Assembly (NCBI GenBank): GCA_037127255.1
Contig: JBANSL010000005.1
Span: 80,171,160-80,235,159, forward strand
Source of the DNA: Persicaria tinctoria
Lineage: Eukaryota; Streptophyta; Magnoliopsida; Caryophyllales; Polygonaceae
DNA: 64,000 nucleotides
Direction: 5' to 3'
Shown here: in pieces, positions 58,868-64,000 of the stretch
Layout of the letters: the number at the start of each line of letters is the position of its first letter
How positions within the stretch are numbered: the first letter of the stretch is position 1
Notes under the pieces: generated by a model
Seen by the model: only the letters and a program-made list of their open reading frames with translations
Told to the model about the DNA's origin: nothing
Databases searched by the model: none
Translations under genes and position numbers: made by a program

Positions 58868-59344
58868 TCTATTAATAATACTAATTCTGCTAACATTTTC
58901 CTGACATGTCACGCCCACAATTAAACTTAAATTTTTTATTCAAATGGTTTTTTCTTACCTTTGATTACTTTTCACGATCTTTTAATATTTCATATCATAG
59001 GTAAGATTCTTACAATAATCAATTTAATCCAAGATTTCAAGTTCTAAAAATATTCACTTGAATTGATTGGTTTTTTTAAATAAAATTAGTTGGAATAGTA
59101 AAAAAAATTTATGGCTATAGGTTGTAGTTTATATATTATGATTTTGATAACATTTAATTTTGTGACGACTTATTTGAATGCATGAAACTGAATAAAAAAA
59201 ATTATTAAATCTATATCATAATAAAAGTCCATTTATTAAGATAACTACATACAACTACTCAGAACTTATATTATAAAATTAACAAATTATTTATAATATA
59301 TCCTCTATCCTATCTATCTATCGATCTATCTATCTATCTATCCA
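58868..59344 (+). repeat. Unit 2 leader: Helitron-like 5' terminus (a), empty insertion site, short (ATCT)n
   Basis: It is the paralogue of 42571-42651 plus 53991-54585. It lacks the 11.3-kb element, and the join at about 58953 is the unoccupied target. The microsatellite has about nine units with one GATC-type variant. Confidence 0.8.
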
Positions 59345-60567
59345 TCTATTAATAATTCTAATTCTGCTAGCATTTTGCTGATATGTCAGACCCACAGTTA
59401 AACTTAATTTTTTTATTCAAATGATATTTTCTTATTAGTCAATATTATTGCTGAAATGTTAAAATACACGTTTTCTATTTAAACATATTTGTTTCCTATT
59501 TTCATACTAATAAAAAGTTTCTTTTATTATTAATCGATATTATTAAGGAAAGTTTAAATATTTATTTCCAATATTATATTTATTGGTCATATTAAAAATG
59601 GCTAGATATTTAATTCAAATGTCAAAATAAAAATTAATTATAAAAATCAATGATTCTCAAAATCCTCTCTTACAGGCTCTTGATCGGCATTCACAATCTC
59701 TAACAATCTCGACTCTTATATGGTGTCTTCACTTATTAAGAGTCCTGAGATATATGCAAGTTCAGAAGTGCAGTTTACATTGCTTTCTTGTGCATCTTTT
59801 CCCCACTATTCTTAGTAATCTCTCCAATTTCCAATTCGTTTCTACTATGCATTCTTTCTTCATTTGCAGTTTACATTGCTTGCGATTTTGCAAGGAGAGC
59901 CACTCACTGGTTTTCGTGTTTCTCTTTTTCTCCAAATGCATAAACATCAGCCATAATGAGCTGAACTAGCCGTTGGTTGACATGTTTCAAAAGTTTCCTC
60001 TACTTTCCACATTGTAAGTTTTTCTTATTCTTCGTTATTAGATACATAATAGATTAATAGAGAAGAATGTAGACTTGCCCTTGTTGAATATTTTAGACAA
60101 AAATATCCAAGCTAATAATTTAATAAGATTAATTTCTATTTTCCCTTTCTATTTGCTGAATGGTGGCCTAATCTCGTTTTCATGGTCCTTTACTGGAGAA
60201 TTCGATCTCTAGCTAGATTTCCCAATTGATCGATTGAGATTTCTTGTGCTTTTTATTTAGTTTTCCTTTTGAATACGAGGTTTATGGAGTTTCTGAAGTT
60301 TCGAATCTGCATAAAAACGAGAGTTTCTAAACCACTTGATCACGGATGCTCGATGATTCACAGGTATATGCATCAGCTCAATTCTTTCTATTATGCCTTT
60401 GCCTTATGCCTCTAAAATAGTTCACCCATGATGTCCTGTTTTTCTTCTTTGAAGAAGCTCTTTCTAGCAATTAGAAAGCTGATCCAAATAGATATCCTTG
60501 GAGATGGGCAGTTGTGTCTCTTGGCTCTTTCCGAATCCAAATAGCAATTCAATGCGGGGATTTCTCC

Positions 60568-60950
60568 AACCCTTGGAGGTTGTGCACCGTAACACAAGTA
60601 GAGGAGTTGAAGATCTTAATTCGAATGTTTCCCATCTGGTCAATGGGAATCATGTTTTCAGCTGTGTATTTCCAGATGTCCACGATGTTCATCGAGCAAG
60701 GCATGGTCATGGACAGAACTGTTGGCTCTTTCACCATCTCTGTTGCCACTCTATCCACCTTTGACGTCATCAGCGTCATCTTCTGGGTCCCAGTCTATGA
60801 CAGGTTCCTCGTTCCCATAGCTAGAAAGGTCACCGGTAATGAGAAAGGCTTCTAAGAGCTGCAATGGATGGGCATTGGCCTCTTCATCTCAATCTTCGCT
60901 ATGGCTGTCGCTGCTCTCGTCATGGCTGTGATTGTTGTCACCCCTAGATC
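60568..60950 (+). pseudogene. Captured NPF transporter fragment, unit 2
   Basis: This is the same fragment as in unit 1, closer to the family: it has TQVEELKILIRMFPIW where unit 1 has TLVEELKILIRMFLIW, and [20 protein letters not shown] is intact. TAA at 60853-60855 stands where unit 1 has a serine codon. Different breaks in the two copies mean each decayed on its own after the duplication. Confidence 0.82.
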
Positions 60951-61187
60951 CAGGCAACACTGTTGTTCCTTTAAATTCAAATCAATTCAATTTTGAACAA
61001 GTTTTGATTCAATTAGCTATTATCTTTGAGAAATATATGTATCCAATTATCGTGAGTGTACTTTATTGGGAGTTTTTTTTGTCTTTCTTGTTGAATGATT
61101 TCTTACAAAGTGGAAATATATGTATCCAATTAGCTTTGAGAAACAATCTTTTTACTTGTATTAGTTGTTTATTTCGAATGCTGTTTC

Positions 61188-61455
61188 AATAACGGCCAGG
61201 TCATCGGATGATGGAACTTGTCGGATTCGGGATGCAAGGTACTCATAACACAAACTGTGAATATATGGGCGCAGACCTATTGATGTTCTAGCAGATTAGG
61301 TTCTGCCATTTATTGTTGTTTGATTTGGTGATCTCTAAAAGCTCATTAACATGCTTTGTGGATTTCTTTACAGGAAAAAGCAATGTTTCTTCTTCGGGTG
61401 GTGCACAGCAGAACAATCAAATATTGTTTTGTGCTTTCAATGCAAATGGTGAATG
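61188..61455 (+). pseudogene. Captured WD40 fragment, unit 2
   Basis: It keeps TARSSDDGTCRI, but the WD tryptophan codon has become CGG (Arg) and a TAA follows in place of the glutamine after YS. The second part starts after TTTCTTTACAG at 61374 and reads SNVSSSGGAQQNNQILFCAF. It confirms the two-part, intron-retaining structure of unit 1. Confidence 0.62.
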
Positions 61456-61493
61456 AACCATTTCAGGAAGAAGCAATGTTATAGGGTGGTGAA

Positions 61494-61763
61494 TCAAATA
61501 TTGTGTTGTTCTTTACAGGAAGAAGCAATGTTATAGGGTGGTGAATGAACCATTTCAGGAGGTCCAACTGGAGACTGGAGAATCAAGCCCTTATGTGGAG
61601 ACCATACTAGTTCAGAGAGGTTCTTGTTGGGAGAGACCTTCCCAGCTGGAGTATACTGGTCCCTTCTTTCGATCATTCGTGGTTGTGCTCTCTCTGCTGC
61701 CACTGAGCTAAACTTTAACATGATGAAATTACTTGTTAAAAAAAGAATGTTGTTATAGGTCAT
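61494..61763 (-). pseudogene. Unidentified captured fragment on the minus strand, unit 2
   Basis: It matches 56736-56963 (AERAQPRMIERRDQYTPAGK, WSPHKGLILQSP). Most differences seem conservative or silent at a glance. The family is not recognised. Confidence 0.4.
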
Positions 61764-61811
61764 ATGTGATATTTGTCATAATTTGGCTAGTGTTTTCAAT
61801 TTTAATTTAAA

Positions 61812-61881
61812 AGCCTCTTAGCTCAATGGTAGAGCGATGTGCTTATGTGCAAATACGTGGGTTCGACTCCCATATAGGATA
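61812..61881 (+). pseudogene. tRNA-like sequence at left end of foldback, unit 2
   Basis: It starts AGCCTCT with the A box TAGCTCAATGGTAGAGC and T arm GTGGGTTCGACTCCCAT, and ends ATAGGAT. The unit 1 acceptor end (ATAGGCT) pairs better, so the ancestor had a good acceptor stem. Confidence 0.6.
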
Positions 61882-63440
61882 AAGTTTATATAATTCTAGT
61901 AATTTTAAAAAATTTGTAATAAATGTTCAATAATAAGATGTATTAGTGCAATTTTTTAGTGCTGACGTCGTTTTTATGTGAAATTTATATGTGCTGACAT
62001 CGTTTTTATGCGTATTTTTTTAGTGCTGACATCGTTTTTATGCATAACTTACTGTTATATTTGCACAACTTACAGTTATATTTGGACATCGTACTCTTAT
62101 ATTTGAACGAAAAAATGTATAAAAAAAAAACAAAAAAAAAACTAGACTTGGTCATATTTGCACAACATACGGTTAAATTTGCACAACGTACTCTTATATT
62201 TACATGACAATATGTAAAAAAAAACTAGACTTGGTCATATTTGCACAACATACGGTTAAATTTGCACAACGTACTCTTATATTTGCACGATAAAATATAT
62301 AAAAAAAAATTAGACTTGGGTCATATTTGCACAACTTACGGTTATATTTGCATATCGTACTCTTATATTTGCACTTTAAAATGTAAAAAAAAAACAAAAA
62401 ACTAGACTTGGATTTTGAGCAAAAATAAGATCATGTTGAGCAAATTTCCACCAATCCCCCATGTTGTGCAATTATAGTCTATTGATGAGCAAAAATAAGA
62501 CCATGTTGTGCAATAATCTATCGAGCAAGTATAAAATAATATTGAGAAAAAGTCTCAATTGGGTGTGCAAATATAATCTATTGTTGAGCAAAAATAAGAT
62601 CATGTTGATCACTATTTCACAAGTCTCAATAGTTGTGCAAAAATAATCTATTGTTGAGCAAAAATAAGATCACGGTTAGCAAATTTCCACCAATCTCGTA
62701 TGTTGTGCAATTATAGCCTATTAATGAGCAAAAATAAGATCATGTTGAGCACAATTTCACAAGTCTCAATTGTTGTGCAAATATAATCTATTGTTGAGCG
62801 AAAATAAGACCATGTCGTGCAAATATAAAAGTACGATATGCAAATATAACCGTAAGTTGTACAAATATGACCCAAGTCTATTTTTTTTTTACATTTTGTC
62901 GTGCAAATGTACGAGTACGATGTGCAATTATAACCGTAAGTTGTGCAAATATTACCCAAGTCTATTTTTTTTATTTTTTACATTTTGTCATGCATGTATA
63001 AGAGTATGATGTGCAAATATAACCATAAGTTGTGCAAATATGATCCAAGTCTAGTTTTTTTTTATTCATTTATTTTTATTTATTATTTATTTTTTTAACA
63101 TTTTGTCGTGCAAATATAAGAATACGTTATGCAAATATAAGAGTACGTTGTGCAAATATAAGAGTACGTTGTGCAAATATAACCGTAAGTAGTGCAAATA
63201 TAATATTTTTTCCATTTTTTTTTTCGTTTCAATACTTTTTGTTGTGCAAATTTATGTTTATGTTGTGCAAATATAATAATCTGTTGTGCAAATATAATAT
63301 GAGAAAATAAGTATAAAAACGATGTCAGTACTAAAAATACACATAAAACCGATGTCAGCACTAATTTTTTTTGCAAATTACTAAAAATGTAAACTTTAGC
63401 CTATGCAGGATTCGAACCCACGTATTTGTACCTTCTGACT
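61812..63440. mobile_element. Large foldback element with tRNA-like ends, unit 2
   Basis: Same plan as unit 1. The right end has GGATTCGAACCCACGTATTT at 63407-63426. One arm phrase (ACTTGGTCATATTTGCACAA) is duplicated at 62145 and 62229, showing local expansion since the units split. Confidence 0.6.
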
Positions 63441-63493
63441 TCCCCCTTGCTCTCGGGTTGCCCCAGTCAAGAGCAAGGGGGAAGTCAGGAGGT
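63430..63493. other. 24-bp hairpin, unit 2
   Basis: 63430-63453 pairs with 63470-63493 fully, except for one G-T pair, around a 16-nt loop. It contains a perfect 19-bp core (63435-63453 with 63470-63488). Confidence 0.75.
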
Positions 63494-63672
63494 CTCGGGT
63501 TCAATCCCTACCTCCGCCCCTTTCCTTGGGTGAAAATCCAAGGTTTGCCTTGCTCCTTAATTAACAGTGGGTTGAGCCGGTCGGTGCAAGCCGGTTTACC
63601 TGGTGCGTGGCTCTTGTCTGATGGGTCACGGGCCCGAGATTTGCCACCAAAGGTGGGTTCCTCGTTATAAAA
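63454..63672 (+). mobile_element. SINE-like repeat, copy 3
   Basis: Same family as copies 1 and 2, with the B box changed to GGTTCAATCCC and a short tail CGTTATAAAAA. It opens what would be a third unit, but the following DNA differs. Confidence 0.6.
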
Positions 63673-63698
63673 ACGGACCAAAAAACCAAAAGCTTGCA

Positions 63699-64000
63699 CA
63701 AAATCTATTATTAATTAATATATAATACTAAAATAGAGGCGTGGAAATCCAATGTGGCGGGCTCTAGTGTGATTTGCTTACGTGTCTTTTTCTGGTGCAT
63801 TCTGGCCGAGTTTTGTTGACACGTCAATTAATGAATGTCCAATTAATTTAATCCATGTCATACAACTGTCTAATCAATTTATCTACGTCTAATTTAAAAC
63901 ATTTTTGTATATTTTCTGTTAAAAAGATCTTCAATTTAAATGATTGAGATATATTACTTTAATTTATATGTATTGATTTCAACGAACATGATTTTACTTT
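63699..64000 (+). other. AT-rich sequence starting with another Helitron-like terminus
   Basis: TCTATTATTAATTAATATAT follows an A. No ORF or other feature is seen up to the window end. Confidence 0.35.

Larger units (their letters stand above)
59345..63710 (+). mobile_element. Helitron-like gene-capturing segment, unit 2
   Basis: It holds the same contents in the same order as 54586-58863. It begins TCTATTAATAATTCTAATTC after an A. At about 63699 the following DNA starts TCTATTATTAATTAATATAT, also after an A, so the same junction is reused by a different terminus. Confidence 0.5.

Overview
This window is nuclear DNA of a flowering plant, almost certainly a eudicot. No complete host gene was recognised. 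It is a dense nest of transposable elements: LINEs, Ty3/gypsy-type LTR retrotransposons (mostly non-autonomous), a copia relic, Helitron-like ends, SINE-like repeats, MITEs and a possible CACTA fragment. The plant diagnosis rests on LINE ORF1/EN/RT/RNase H arrangements, plant primer-binding sites (initiator Met tRNA and Asp tRNA), and captured fragments of an NPF-type transporter and a plant WD40 protein.

Layout. 1-2170: 3' end of a LINE inserted in the 5' LTR of a small LTR element (internal 2352-4913, 3' LTR 4914-5245), whose internal region encodes an unusual protein with repeated FDPGG-like motifs and no recognisable pol. 5880-20062: one full-length minus-strand LINE, split by a 7-kb gag-protease element (7124-14111, TSD GCCTC) and by a 1.4-kb solo-LTR-like insert (17978-19385). 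20069-20365: decayed copia RT. About 20400-27141: minus-strand, rearranged element of a family with 3.1-3.3 kb LTRs. 27461-30495: Helitron-like array with one 3' end and about twelve 5' ends. 31491-41582: a second gag-protease element, 3' LTR lost, with a 3.3-kb solo LTR (31696-35003, TSD CAGTC) nested in its 5' LTR. It lies between fragments with CACTA-like subterminal repeats.

41736-42207 holds two small MITE-like elements. From 42312 to the end there is a tandem duplication of a roughly 4.9-kb unit. Unit 1 is split by a very young 11.3-kb element with no long ORF (42657-53985, TSD ATTTT, LTRs nearly identical). Each unit carries a SINE-like repeat, Helitron-like 5' termini, an NPF transporter fragment, a WD40 fragment and a 1.5-kb foldback whose ends resemble tRNA halves.

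Order of events can be read from nesting: LINE, then the gag-protease element inside it; CACTA-like DNA, then the second gag-protease element, then the solo LTR; unit duplication, with the 11.3-kb element inserted in one copy only. The gag-protease family and the large-LTR family both lack pol here, so their movement would have depended on proteins supplied elsewhere. The most unusual items are the FDPGG-repeat protein, the TCGATATCGA-type motif spread over LTRs and coding DNA of the gag-protease family, the Helitron 5'-end array and the tRNA-ended foldback.
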